A DNA stretch of 64,000 nucleotides from Tribonema minus (Eukaryota > Sar > Xanthophyceae > Tribonematales > Tribonemataceae), in the NCBI GenBank assembly GCA_017506865.1, contig JAFCMP010000032.1, positions 384,266-448,265 on the forward strand, written 5' to 3'. The notes beneath the pieces are model-generated. The model saw nothing but the letters and a program-made list of their open reading frames with translations, was not told the origin of the DNA and did no database searches. Below, in pieces: positions 55,610-64,000 of this stretch. The translations under genes and the position numbers were made by a program. Numbering within the stretch: the stretch's first letter is position 1; each line of letters opens with the position of its first letter.

Positions 55610-56175
55610 CGCGTGTTAGCATTCCTGCGCACCTCAAACGTCATCGCCGCTGCAGCGCCCAGGCGGCGCCGAACGTGAACACGGGCCCGAAACACGCTGC
55701 GAACGCGTTTTTGCGCGCAGTGGCCACGCTGAGCAGTTGCTGCACAACTTCAAGTTGACGCACTAGGCCAGAAGCACCGACAACCCGCCCCTGTCTGCAC
55801 ACTTTGAACGCGTTTGGGCATCCTCACGTACCTGAAAACGTCACTCAAACATCACCCCGCCGCTGCAGCGCCCAGGCGGCGCCAAACGTGAACACAGGCC
55901 TGAAACACGCTGCTAACGCGTTGCTGCGCGCGGTGGCGGCGCTGAGCAGCGCTGCCGCACTACTGCAAGTTGACGCACCAGTGCAGAAGCACCGACGGCC
56001 CACCCCTGTCTGCAAACTTCAAAAAAGCGTTTGAGCATCCTCATGTACCTCAAACACCACTCAAACGTCGCCCCGCCGCTGCAGCGCCCAGGCGGCGCCG
56101 AATGTGAACACGGGCCCGAAGCACGCTGCGAACGCGTTGTTTCGCGCGATGGCCGCGCTGAGCAGCGCTGCCGCA
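55610..56175. repeat. Three tandem units from the 3' end of the coiled-coil gene
   Basis: The true coding end (56055-56170) is followed, going down the minus strand, by copies at about 55845-55965 and 55620-55745, period about 220 bases. Each has CGCTGCAGCGCCCAGGCGGC, GAACGTGAACAC and CACGCTGCGAACGCG-like sequence. Confidence 0.9.
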
Positions 56176-57450
56176 CACCACCCTATCGCCGACGCGAACC
56201 CCAGGCGGCGGAGGTGAGACAGCAGCCTCTCCCGCGAGGACGGTTCGGATGACTGAGGCAGAGGGAGTGCATCGATCGGCGGAGCAGTGATGTGTGGAGC
56301 GCTGCTGTCAACACTTGCCTTTGAATTGCTGTACTGAGAGAGCAGTTGGATGCGGGCGAGCGACGCACGAATGGGTGAAGCGGCGCGTGCGGCGAAGTGC
56401 CCCAGCACAACAAAATCATAAGCTGCATGTACATGAAACATGGTGTTCCCTTGCAATCGATTAGCAAAATAATTCGAATCATCGACATTGTGCATCGGTT
56501 ACTTGTGTACCCATTGTTAAACAAAGTTTGCCTCAACTTCGAGCATAGTGCCGAAACTTCAATTGCAATGTCAAGCATGTGATGGCAAGGAGCTAGCGTT
56601 ACCTGGTGTGCAACCAGCGCCGACAGCCGCTCTTCTGCCTCAGTGCGGAGCTGCTGCGCAGTCTGCAGCCTCCCCATCAGAGTGGCCCTCCGATTGACAG
56701 CCTCCAGCTGCACCTGGAAAGCAACGACCAGACGATGCGGTGGCATGGACTGTGGGTCATTCGTTGAGCACCTTAGCTGACAATCTATTGACCTGGGGGC
56801 TCCTGCTTCCATCATGGTGGTCATCAACAACACGGTTGATTCTCGCTTGAAGCGTAAAAAGTCCAAATGGTAGAGGTCAAGCTTGCTACAAGATGTACCT
56901 TGTGCCTAAGTGGCTCAGTGAGCGTTTACAAACACTTCTCAATGCCCTTGCGAAATGGATTACTCCCCCCTAACACTGTACCAGCCCGGATTCATGGCAA
57001 GTAATGTGTGGATCATTCATTGGATCGCACAATGGGCAACGCGGTCCGCATAACCAGCTAGCAAAGCTCATTTTACCACCATAACTTATGTGCGCACACA
57101 GTATGCGATCATCGCACAGACGAGTCCCTGTACACTGTTCAGCCTGGTACTGCAGCCAAGTCGAAGACAAAGGACGCAGTTGCGAGTCGTCCACCACAGC
57201 TGTACAGAAGCCCTACGTTTTGAAAGGTGTGGAACGATGACTTCAACACCAGCTCCAGCGACGCAGACACAGCGCGCCTCTGAAGGTACTGTGATGAGTA
57301 GAGCGAAAATTGCGATCCGACCAAGAAGGCTAGGCTGACGATACGCACCTGCTTGCACAAGGCCAGGGCCGCGTCTCGTTGCATTCGCAACTCTTCAAGC
57401 CATTCACCAGTACCACCACCAGCACCAGCGCCAGCCATGTCCATCTCCAT
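56061..57450 (-). CDS. Small coiled-coil and membrane protein, unrecognised
   Basis: Four exons in frame: 57349..57450, 57217..57288, 56603..56713 and 56061..56333, giving about 185 residues. Exon 1 starts MEMDMAGAGAGGGTGEWLEE and RDAALALCKQ. Exon 3 is a clear amphipathic helix (RATLMGRLQTAQQLRTEAEE, RLSALVAHQ), likely a coiled coil. Exon 4 has a polar linker, then LLSHLRRLGFASAIGWCAAA and a hydrophobic stretch NAFAACFGPVFTFGAAWAL that probably spans a membrane, and it ends QRRGDV. All junctions fall between codons. The family is not recognised; a tail-anchored or organelle membrane protein is a reasonable guess. The 24-codon exon 2 (YLQRRAVSASLELVLKSSF) is the least certain part. Confidence 0.5.
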
Positions 57451-57474
57451 AGAACTCTGGTCTTCAACTTCAGT

Positions 57475-57771
57475 CTAGTCTTCAACTTGAACTTGAGGTT
57501 CGACTTGAACTTGAGGTTCTAAAGCCTCCGAAAGCGAACATGGACCTCCGCTGCAAGTGGAGCGCTCGTTGACCTGGCCTGCCTCCCAGAGCAAGTAACA
57601 AGGTCGCAGGGCAAATTCGACGCTATGTGCGAACGAGCAGGACTGCTGCCGGTCACAGTGCAGCCGGCTGCGATCAGTGCTCAGCCTTTTCCCACTGAAA
57701 GTGTCTCCCAGAGGGGTGCTGTCAATATATTCCACTCTGCTGTTGGCCGCCAGGATCTTGTGCATGGCCAT
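57475..57771 (-). CDS. Possible small open reading frame upstream of the coiled-coil gene
   Basis: A 98-codon frame from ATG (MAMHKILAANSRVEYIDSTP) to TAG, in the same frame as the downstream ATG at 57450 and separated from it by only that stop and eight codons. Its end (QVQVEPQVQVED) is made of the ACTTCAAC-type repeat that is common in introns here, so it may be an exon and intron start rather than a full gene. No homology is recognised. Confidence 0.25.
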   Translation of the reverse strand: MAMHKILAANSRVEYIDSTPLGDTFSGKRLSTDRSRLHCDRQQSCSFAHSVEFALRPCYLLWEAGQVNERSTCSGGPCSLSEALEPQVQVEPQVQVED

Positions 57772-57850
57772 TTGTCACTTCTTCAGGTGCTGCATGCACT
57801 GCAATACCCCACTAGCCCATACCCGCCGCACGGCTGCTGCACAGTACCGG

Positions 57851-57883
<33 letters not shown>

Positions 57884-58685
57884 AGGCGCGCCGGCGCTGC
57901 TGATTGTCACCGCCGCCGCACATGCATGGGGCCCACGCACCGCAGTGAACACGCGGCCCGGGGGCGGCAGCAGCGAGCAGCTGTGTCACGCCTACATGTC
58001 AGTGCTCCACGCCTACATGTCAGTGCTCTGCGCCTGTCTGATGGGGACCTACCGACAGCCATCTGGATGAGTAGGCCATAGTAACGACAGCTGTAATTTC
58101 TGGGGGCCGCAGAACTGCAACGGACAGCATAAACACTTCACAACTATGATAGCGAGCATACGCAGTACTAGCAGGCTCCCTCATCGCTTCATGTGTTGCG
58201 CTAGGGCCAGTGAGCCATTGTTGTAACGCAGGGCGCCGTGAAACAGACACAACTGCACGCCTCGAGCTCTGGTGTCAGGCAGCAAACAGCGGGAGCTGCA
58301 CTAGCAGATGCGTGCAGATACCACGTCAAAGCCAGCAGCAGCGGGGCAGCAAGCACGTCTAGCAGTGCCAGCAGCGGCAGGAGCGCGCATGCACAATAAA
58401 ACCACATGTGCCGAGGGCCCACTGTGCATTCACTTTGATCAACTGCAAGCCGGGGCGTACATGCAGCAGCGCTCATCAGTACTGATCGCTGTGCAGTAGC
58501 GCACCCACTCACTCGACAAGGGAGGCTGAGGCTCATGCAGTTTTACTCGCTGTGCAGTGGCTCGCGTACGCGCTCACTCAACAAGGGACGCGAGGCCTGA
58601 CTCACCGATGTAAGAGCAGTTGGGCTGATCAGCACCAAGTCCTGACACACTGGATACCATACTCTGAAATACACGATACGCTGCT
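57772..58685. other. No gene supported; (CTG)n tract
   Basis: Contains a CTG/CAG tract of ten units at about 57853-57882 and otherwise short motif-free frames. Confidence 0.45.
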
Positions 58686-58689
58686 TTGA

Positions 58690-59440
58690 GCACAGGCTTG
58701 CCGTCAAGCTCCCGCTCCTGCGCCAGCGGCTGCGGCTGCAAGCGGCCAATTGGTTAACTCCACGTTTGTTCTACAAGGGAACTGCAATCTTGTTTGATTA
58801 TCTACGTCGGACAGACGCTCACCCTCCGACACCATGGGCGCGCTGCCCCCCTCAAATGGTACCCGCCTTTGCTCCCCCCGCTCCCCCCCCTAGTATCCCG
58901 CTCGTGCGCCAGCGGCGGCGGCTGCGCACCGCCCCCCCTGCACACTTGGCCAAGTCTCCCTAAAGGTGCCCTTTGTTCTGGAAAGCGCACCGCGTGTTTG
59001 ATTCTCCATGTCGGACTGACGCTCATCAGCCGACGACATGTTCGCTCCCCCCCCTAGTAGTACCCGCCTTCGCTCTCCGACGCTCCCCCCCTAGTATTCC
59101 GCTCCTGCGCCAGCGGCGGCGGCTGCGCGCTGCGCCCCCTGGGAAGCGTACCGCGTGTTTGATTCTCCATGTCGGACTGACGTGCATCAGCCGACGACAT
59201 GCGCCCCCCCCCCCCCCCCGAATAGTACCCGCCTTTGCTCCCCAACGCTCCCCCCTACAGTAGTATCCCGCTCCTGCGCCAGCGGCGGCGGCTGCGCGCC
59301 GCGCCCCCTGCGCACGTGGCCAAGTCGCCCTTTGTTCTGCAAACTGCACTGCACTCTTGTTTGACTCTCTACGTCGGACGGACGCTCATCAGCCGACGAT
59401 ATGCGCGCGCTCTCCCCCCTAGTAGTACCCGCCTTCGCTC
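58690..59440. repeat. Tandem units of the ankyrin gene 3' flank
   Basis: Three to four diverged units of about 180-200 bases share CCCCCTAGTAGTACCCGCCT, CTCCTGCGCCAGCGGCGGCG, GTGGCCAAGTC and CATCAGCCGACGACATGCGC. The unit nearest the gene includes its stop codon (59419). Confidence 0.85.
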
Positions 59441-61055
59441 CCCGACGAACCCGCCTCGGGGGGCTCGGGGCAGCCATTGGCGTGCGCCCACTCGACCACG
59501 TGCTGGTGGCGTTTGTAGTCCGCGTTCGCAATGACGTAGCCGTTCCAGGGGCACCCGTATGCGCGTGCCCACTGCAGCACGTGCAGGTGCCCCTTGCCCG
59601 CAGCGCTGATGCACACGTGCTCATTCCAGGGGCACCCATGCTCCCGCGCCCACTGCAGCATGCGCAGATCGCCGTTTTGGCGGCGTGGCTGCACGTCCGC
59701 TCGTCCCAGGGGCACCCGTGCTCCCGCGCCCACTGCAGCATGTGCAGGTAGCGGTTTTTGGCAGCGCGGCTGCACGTCCGTTCGTCCCAGGGGCAGCCGT
59801 TAGCGTGCGCCCACTCCAGAATCGGAAAGAGGCAGTTTTGCGCAGCGGCTTCGCAGACCTTTGCGTCCCAGGGACAGCCGACGGAGCGCGCCCACTGCAG
59901 CATGCGCAGATCACCCTGCTCAACTGCGAGGAAGCAGGCGTCGGCGGGCATGGGGCAGCCACGGCGCTGCGCCCATTGCAGCATGTCAAGGTGCCCCCCC
60001 ACCGCAAGGTGTTTGCTCGTGTGTGCGTCCCAGGGGCAGCCGTTGGCGTGCGCCCACTGCAGCACTTCAAAGTGCCCCTTCTCCGCAGCGTTGCTGCACG
60101 TGCGCGCGTCCCAGGGGCAGCCGTTGGCGCGCGCCCACTGCAGCAGCGCGAGGTGATTGTGCAGCGCCGCGTAGCTGCATGTCCTCTCGTCCCACGGCTG
60201 CCCGTCCGCGTGCGCGAACTGCAGCACGTCGAGGCGCCCGAGAGCCGCGGCGTTGGAGCATGCGGTCCAATCGTCCCAGGGGCAGCCGTTCGCGCGCGCC
60301 CACCGCAGCACCTCGATGTGCCCCTGGTCCGCCGCGTTCGTACACACCCAGCGGTCCCAGTTGCAGCCGGCGGCGCGCGCGACCTGCAGCACCTCGAGGT
60401 CTCCGCGCTTCGCCGCAGCCGTGCAAGTGTCCGTGCCCCAGGGGCAGCCGTTGGCGTGCCACTGCAGGACGTCGAGGTGTCCACCCCTTGCGGCGGCGAT
60501 GCACGTGGCCTCGCTCCAGCTGCAGTTGATGTGGCGCAGCCAATGCAGCACCTCGAGGTGCCCGCCCGCCGCGGCGGACTTGCATGCACGCTCGCCAATT
60601 GGACCACCGTTCTGTACCAGCCACTGCAGTAGCTGCAGGTGCCCGTGCCTGGCAGCACGGTTCACGTGCACTGCTTGAAGAGGCAGAGGGTGCACGCTAC
60701 AAAGGCACAGCAGTCCATCGAGGTCGCCGCGGCGAATGCACGAAAGGTGTGCCACAGAAGGGCGCATGCCGTTGTGCACGGCCCAACCGACAAGGCTGGC
60801 GCTTGCCACTGCGTCTGCCGCCACGGTTCTGTACTTCCTTGGGGCTGTGAGCTTCTCGATCTCAGCATTGAAAGCGCTGCAGGTGCTTCTGATCATCAGA
60901 GACGGGGGGAGGAAGGCGAGAATGAACGGCACAGCGGCCAAGATCGCGTGCTCTTGCTCAGCAGCCGCGAGCCTAATCCTGGATGCTTTTCTGGTCTCTG
61001 CTGCTGCCATGGCTCCGATTCGCCTTTGCTCTCCGTCGCTGCAAGGTTCAGACAT
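59419..61055 (-). CDS. Ankyrin-repeat protein with one frameshift
   Basis: About 545 residues from the ATG at 61055 to TAG at 59419, single exon. The N-terminus has AAVPFILAFLPPSLMIRSTC, which resembles a degenerate F-box-like helix pair. Then come roughly twelve repeats of 26-28 residues with the pattern CSNAAEKGHFEVLQWAHANG, CPWDARTC. This is the WARANGCPWD-type ankyrin repeat, abundant in algal and large-virus genomes; such proteins bind partner proteins. At the T4 run 59675-59678 the frame breaks: the neighbouring repeat at the same site has five (AAKNRYLHML), here one is missing and the repeats continue in the next frame (LRMLQWAREHGCPWNEHVC) to the end. This is either a one-base sequencing or assembly error or a recent disabling mutation. 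Confidence 0.75.
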
Positions 61056-61215
61056 CGGAGTCACGTGGCGACTCACTAAAACGCACGGATCGCTAAAGAG
61101 TTCCCGCCACCCGCTGCCTAGCGCTGCTGCACTTTACTGTCGTATCGTTTTTTTGGTCTCACGATGGAGAGACTCGTCAATGACTCGTCACTTACGAATT
61201 GAATTGTGGATCATT

Positions 61216-61985
61216 CGAATGATCCACGCGGCACTGCAAAACGCATGGGCCTCATGCCCCGATTTTATTGTCGCACTTTCTCATTCTCGATTCATCTCTT
61301 CCTTGTTCAGCTCATTTCTCCCCTTCAGCTCAATTTCTCGATCTTCATGCGAGCCCGAACGGCGGCGATGCAGATCACAACACCTCGCCAGATCGTACGC
61401 GAACATGGACATCAGCTACTGGTGGACCGCGCTCGCCGCGGAGGCGTCCCGGCATGCTGAGCTTGCGAAGCATCATGGCGTCGCGCATCGAAGCGCTGGA
61501 GCAGCAAAACCGCTCGCTGGCCGAAGACGAGCACCGGAGCAAAGTGCGGCAGCACATGAGCTACATCATCAGCGGGGGATGCTCATGTGGCGTGGCAGAT
61601 CGCTTGTCCGTGACGATCCACGCGGCAAACTGCATGGAGTCTTCCTGCCCCGATTCTGATTTGCATTTCTCGTTTCTCGGTTCATCTCATTTCTCCCTTC
61701 AGCTCAATTCTCGATCTCATTTTCAAGCGGCGGCGATGCTGTTCACAACACCTCGCCACTTCCGTACGCGAGCATGGACCTCGGCTACAAGTGGACCGCG
61801 CTCGCCGCGGAGGCGTTCCGGCATGCTGAGCTTACAAAGCATATGGCGTCGCGCATCGAAGAGCTGGAGCAGCAAAGCCGCTCGCTGGCCGAAGACGAGC
61901 CCGGAGCAAAGTGCGGCAGCGCAGCACATGAGCTACATCATCAGCAGGATGCCGATGTGGCGTGGCAGATCGCTTGTCCCCGAAA
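61216..61985. repeat. Direct tandem duplication of about 380 bp
   Basis: 61216-61610 and 61617-61985 are clear copies: GACCGCGCTCGCCGCGGAGG, AGCCGCTCGCTGGCCGAAGA-like, GTGGCGTGGCAGATCGCTTG and the CTCATTTCTC pyrimidine tract. Confidence 0.9.
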
Positions 61986-62314
61986 TGACCCCTCCGCTTT
62001 GGGCGGAGTGGAATGACCTGGTGCGTCGCATTGAGCGGCGCGCCACCGCCCGGCGCGGCGCTGCTGCGGATCCAACGGGCACCGGAAAGAGGACGAGGGA
62101 GAATGACAACACGAATGCGCCGGCGCGCGTCGCCAGGGAACGCCTGCGTCCGCAAGTGGCGACACCGGCCGTCTGTCGCTGCCGGGGCGGTTTCCGGTGC
62201 CGCCGGAAAGAGGGCGAGGGGTGGAGAAGCTGTACAGCTGTGAGCAGTCGTCGGCTGTCACAGACCAAACACTCGAGGAACGCCTGTGTTGGCGACGCAT
62301 CCGCTCACCGCTAA
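61774..62314 (+). pseudogene. Broken, duplicated gene fragment of unknown family
   Basis: The second unit starts with an ATG (MDLGYKWTALAAEAFRHAEL, ASRIEELEQQSRSLAEDE), then shifts frame after GACGAG relative to the first unit and stops. The alternative frame continues through MSYIISRMPMWRGRSLVPEM and WNDLVRRIERRATARRGAAA into a basic tail ending near 62314. The first unit (from 61405) has a different one-base shift (KHHG against KHMA). So neither copy is intact by itself, although each retains what the other lost. A spliced gene using parts of both cannot be excluded. Confidence 0.4.
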
Positions 62315-63589
62315 CAATGTGGATCGGCAGGACAAATAGAGGGCAGTCGGGCATAAAGCGTTGGAGAAAAATGGGGGGTCAACAGCTAACCCCAGATCCC
62401 GGTTGTTGCTGCCCCCGCATTCTCAAATGAACATTTCAATGTATTCAGAGTTTCATCATAGGATGTACCGGCGCCTGAGCGCTGTTGTCTTGGTGTCGAT
62501 TTCTTTCTCACTGCACCTGCCGGTGCTGTGGCATTGATGCATGATGCAGCAACACAGGATGAAAGCAGCATGCGTGAATGCATCATAGCAGCACTTTTGA
62601 GGCAGCAACAGCAGACAGTGTGACACATCTGACACATGCTGGGTGCTGGAGAGGAAAAGGTGCCAAATTACAGGTGATACTCCTCATGTGGACGAACGCT
62701 TTTCTCGGAGTTCCAAAAAAAGGAACGAGGCTCGAATGTGCGCCTGACGCGCATTAAAGCATTGCTCAGCGCCCCCTGCCCCCTCTCCCCTCCCCCCCTT
62801 GCACTCTGGGTAATTGCACACCAAATTTGGTGGTGCGTGAACGGAACACTCCTTCAATTGCTGTATACAGGCCCTCCCCGCTAATGCCCGCATGCGCCCA
62901 TTACTATTCCCCGTTCTGCCCCCCCCCCCATCCCCATTCTGCCCCCCCCCCCATCCCCACTTTTGGGGTTATCCCTCAACTGACTAGAAAATAATAAGCC
63001 CCTCCCCACCCACCCACCCACCCACCCCCCCACTGCGCCCCCTGCACATTAATCATAAGTTGTTGCGGTACCAATCGCTCACGGCGCGGGACAAATGACA
63101 TCAGCGGCGTGCGCACTGCAAACCGTACCGGGCAGGCTGAACGCGCGCTGCCACACGCGCGGCGCTTCTGTTGGAAGGAAGAGGGAAAGGGGAGGGCGCT
63201 TTCAGTGGGGGAAACACTAAACCCCCGGCGCAGCCTCCGCTGCCACCGCCGCTGCTGCAGCGGCGGCGGCGGAAGGGGCCCTGCTGCTGCTGTGTGTCTT
63301 TCTCACAGACTTGTATGTGTGGTGCGGAGCACCAGAGAGAGTGTCCCTCCCTCTGCTCGCCCCGGGGGGCGGTGATGACAGCTACTGTTACATGCCAGCC
63401 TGCCCGAGAGCGAGCGCCGCCGCGCGCGCAAGCGCTTGCGCGAGTCAAGACTCTGACTTGCCGTCGCCTCCACGCCTCCACGAGCACTCATCGCTGCGAG
63501 TCTCCGCAGCGCGCCGGGTCCACAGCAGCCCCAGCTCTCTCGCTGGCGCACCCCACACTCAATGACTCAGACTTGTGCCGTAAAGCACT
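62315..63589. other. No gene supported; pyrimidine-rich simple repeats
   Basis: Contains two CTGCCCCCCCCCCATCCCCA-type units (62913-62965), a (CCCA)n tract near 63008-63027 and a C-rich promoter-like stretch. Short frames only. Confidence 0.45.
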
Positions 63590-63745
63590 CACTCGCGAGT
63601 CTCACTCCAAGTCGAGCGGGGTGGCACACCGAGCGGCGCTGCAGCCAGCTCAACGACTCAGGCCCGCGCTGCTGACCACTGACTCGCGAGTCTCACTCCA
63701 GGTCGAGCGGGAGCGGCTCGCCGAGCGGCGGTGCTGCGGCGTCCG
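63590..63745. repeat. Copy of the terminal gene's stop region
   Basis: ACTCGCGAGTCTCACTCCAG and GTCGAGCGGG around the stop codon (63681-63712) recur at 63589-63620, followed in both by ACCGAGCGGCG- or GCCGAGCGGCG-like sequence. Confidence 0.85.
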
Positions 63746-63929
63746 TTGCCCCGTAGAGCATGTGGAGCACTGCCTCGTTGATGAGCGTGCGCTTGGTGGT
63801 GCCGTCGTCCACAATGTGGTCCTCCGCGGGGGTCGTGCTCGACTGGAAGGAGAACGTGACGCGCGCGGGCTCCGTCAGGATGAGGTGCGCCGTCTCCACC
63901 GTGAACCAGTGCTTCTCCGACACGACGGC
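63693..63929 (-). CDS. Last exon of an unrecognised protein
   Basis: After a GTTCCTCAG acceptor at 63930 an exon of 78 codons runs to TGA at 63693. It contains VSEKHWFTVETAHLILTEPA, VTFSFQSSTTPAEDHIVDDG and TLINEAVLHMLYGATDA, which look like alternating strands and a helix of a real globular domain. I cannot name the family. The rest of the gene lies beyond the terminal G tract. Confidence 0.55.
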   Translation of the reverse strand, partial: AVVSEKHWFTVETAHLILTEPARVTFSFQSSTTPAEDHIVDDGTTKRTLINEAVLHMLYGATDAAAPPLGEPLPLDLE

Positions 63930-63937
63930 CTGAGGAA

Positions 63938-63941
<4 letters not shown>

Positions 63942-64000
<59 letters not shown>
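63942..64000. other. Terminal poly-G tract of 59 bases
   Basis: The window ends in an uninterrupted run of G. This is most likely a sequencing artefact or a collapsed homopolymer at a contig edge, and it truncates the gene on the minus strand. Confidence 0.7.

Noticed and set aside
57475..57771. Readthrough fusion of the 98-codon frame with the coiled-coil protein across an in-frame TAG
   Set aside because: The linking residues (QVQVEPQVQVED) come from the intron-type ACTTCAAC repeat, so coding continuity is not supported.
59419..61055. Large-DNA-virus insertion suggested by the WARANGCPWD ankyrin repeats
   Set aside because: The same repeat type is common in algal nuclear genomes, the flanks look like the rest of the window, and no other viral gene is present.

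Overview
This is eukaryotic nuclear DNA. It is GC-rich and intron-dense. Splice sites are mostly GT-AG, the proteins carry long Ala/Gly/Ser runs, and short TTAGGG-type telomere-like tracts are scattered through it. There are no bacterial operons, ribosome binding sites or CRISPR arrays. The gene content (splicing factor, FAN1 nuclease, otubain, RING protein, ankyrin protein) and the style fit a unicellular alga or related protist; I cannot name the lineage from sequence alone. Gene models were built by hand from splice sites, reading-frame continuity across exons and family motifs. Coordinates are reliable to within a few bases, but no transcript evidence was available.

Layout. 0-7 kb: the 3' end of an unknown plus-strand gene, an intronless C2orf69-like protein (2.4-3.8 kb) and a two-exon secreted SGNH-like protein (5.1-6.5 kb). 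About 8.4 kb: a tRNA-like Pol III gene on the minus strand. 9.1-29.9 kb: one very long minus-strand gene for the FAN1 nuclease, at least 17 exons, all phase-compatible. It is divergent from the splicing factor CWC25 (30.2-34.1 kb, plus). 35.6-39.2 kb: a cysteine-rich membrane protein (minus), divergent from a RING-type protein (39.5-43.9 kb, plus). 44.8-47.7 kb: an otubain-like deubiquitinase (plus) with a long tail, convergent with a low-complexity protein at 49.9-51.5 kb (minus) that shares its short YF motifs. 51.6-52.5 kb: a two-exon minus-strand gene whose N-terminus resembles that of the RING protein. 53.3-55.0 kb: a long imperfect palindrome. 56.1-57.5 kb: a small coiled-coil/membrane protein (minus). 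59.4-61.1 kb: an ankyrin protein with one frameshift (minus). 61.2-62.3 kb: a broken tandem duplication. 63.7-63.9 kb: the last exon of another minus-strand gene, running into a terminal poly-G tract.

The most striking property is how the introns are built. Nearly every multi-exon gene has degenerate extra copies of its own exon ends, splice site included, placed in tandem in the neighbouring intron; several stop-codon ends are copied the same way. One short intron has a direct repeat across both splice sites, and many exons begin with GT straight after the acceptor AG. Separately, a repeat of about 75 bp occurs five times, always inside an intron and always in the sense direction of the host gene, like the introner elements known from other algae. 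Together these suggest a genome where introns arise and grow by local tandem duplication of AG|GT segments plus a dispersed intron-borne element.

Functionally the window mixes DNA repair (FAN1), splicing (CWC25), ubiquitin biology (RING protein, otubain, a ubiquitin-interacting motif in FAN1) and several unrecognised proteins. There is no sign that these form one pathway beyond two close divergent pairs.
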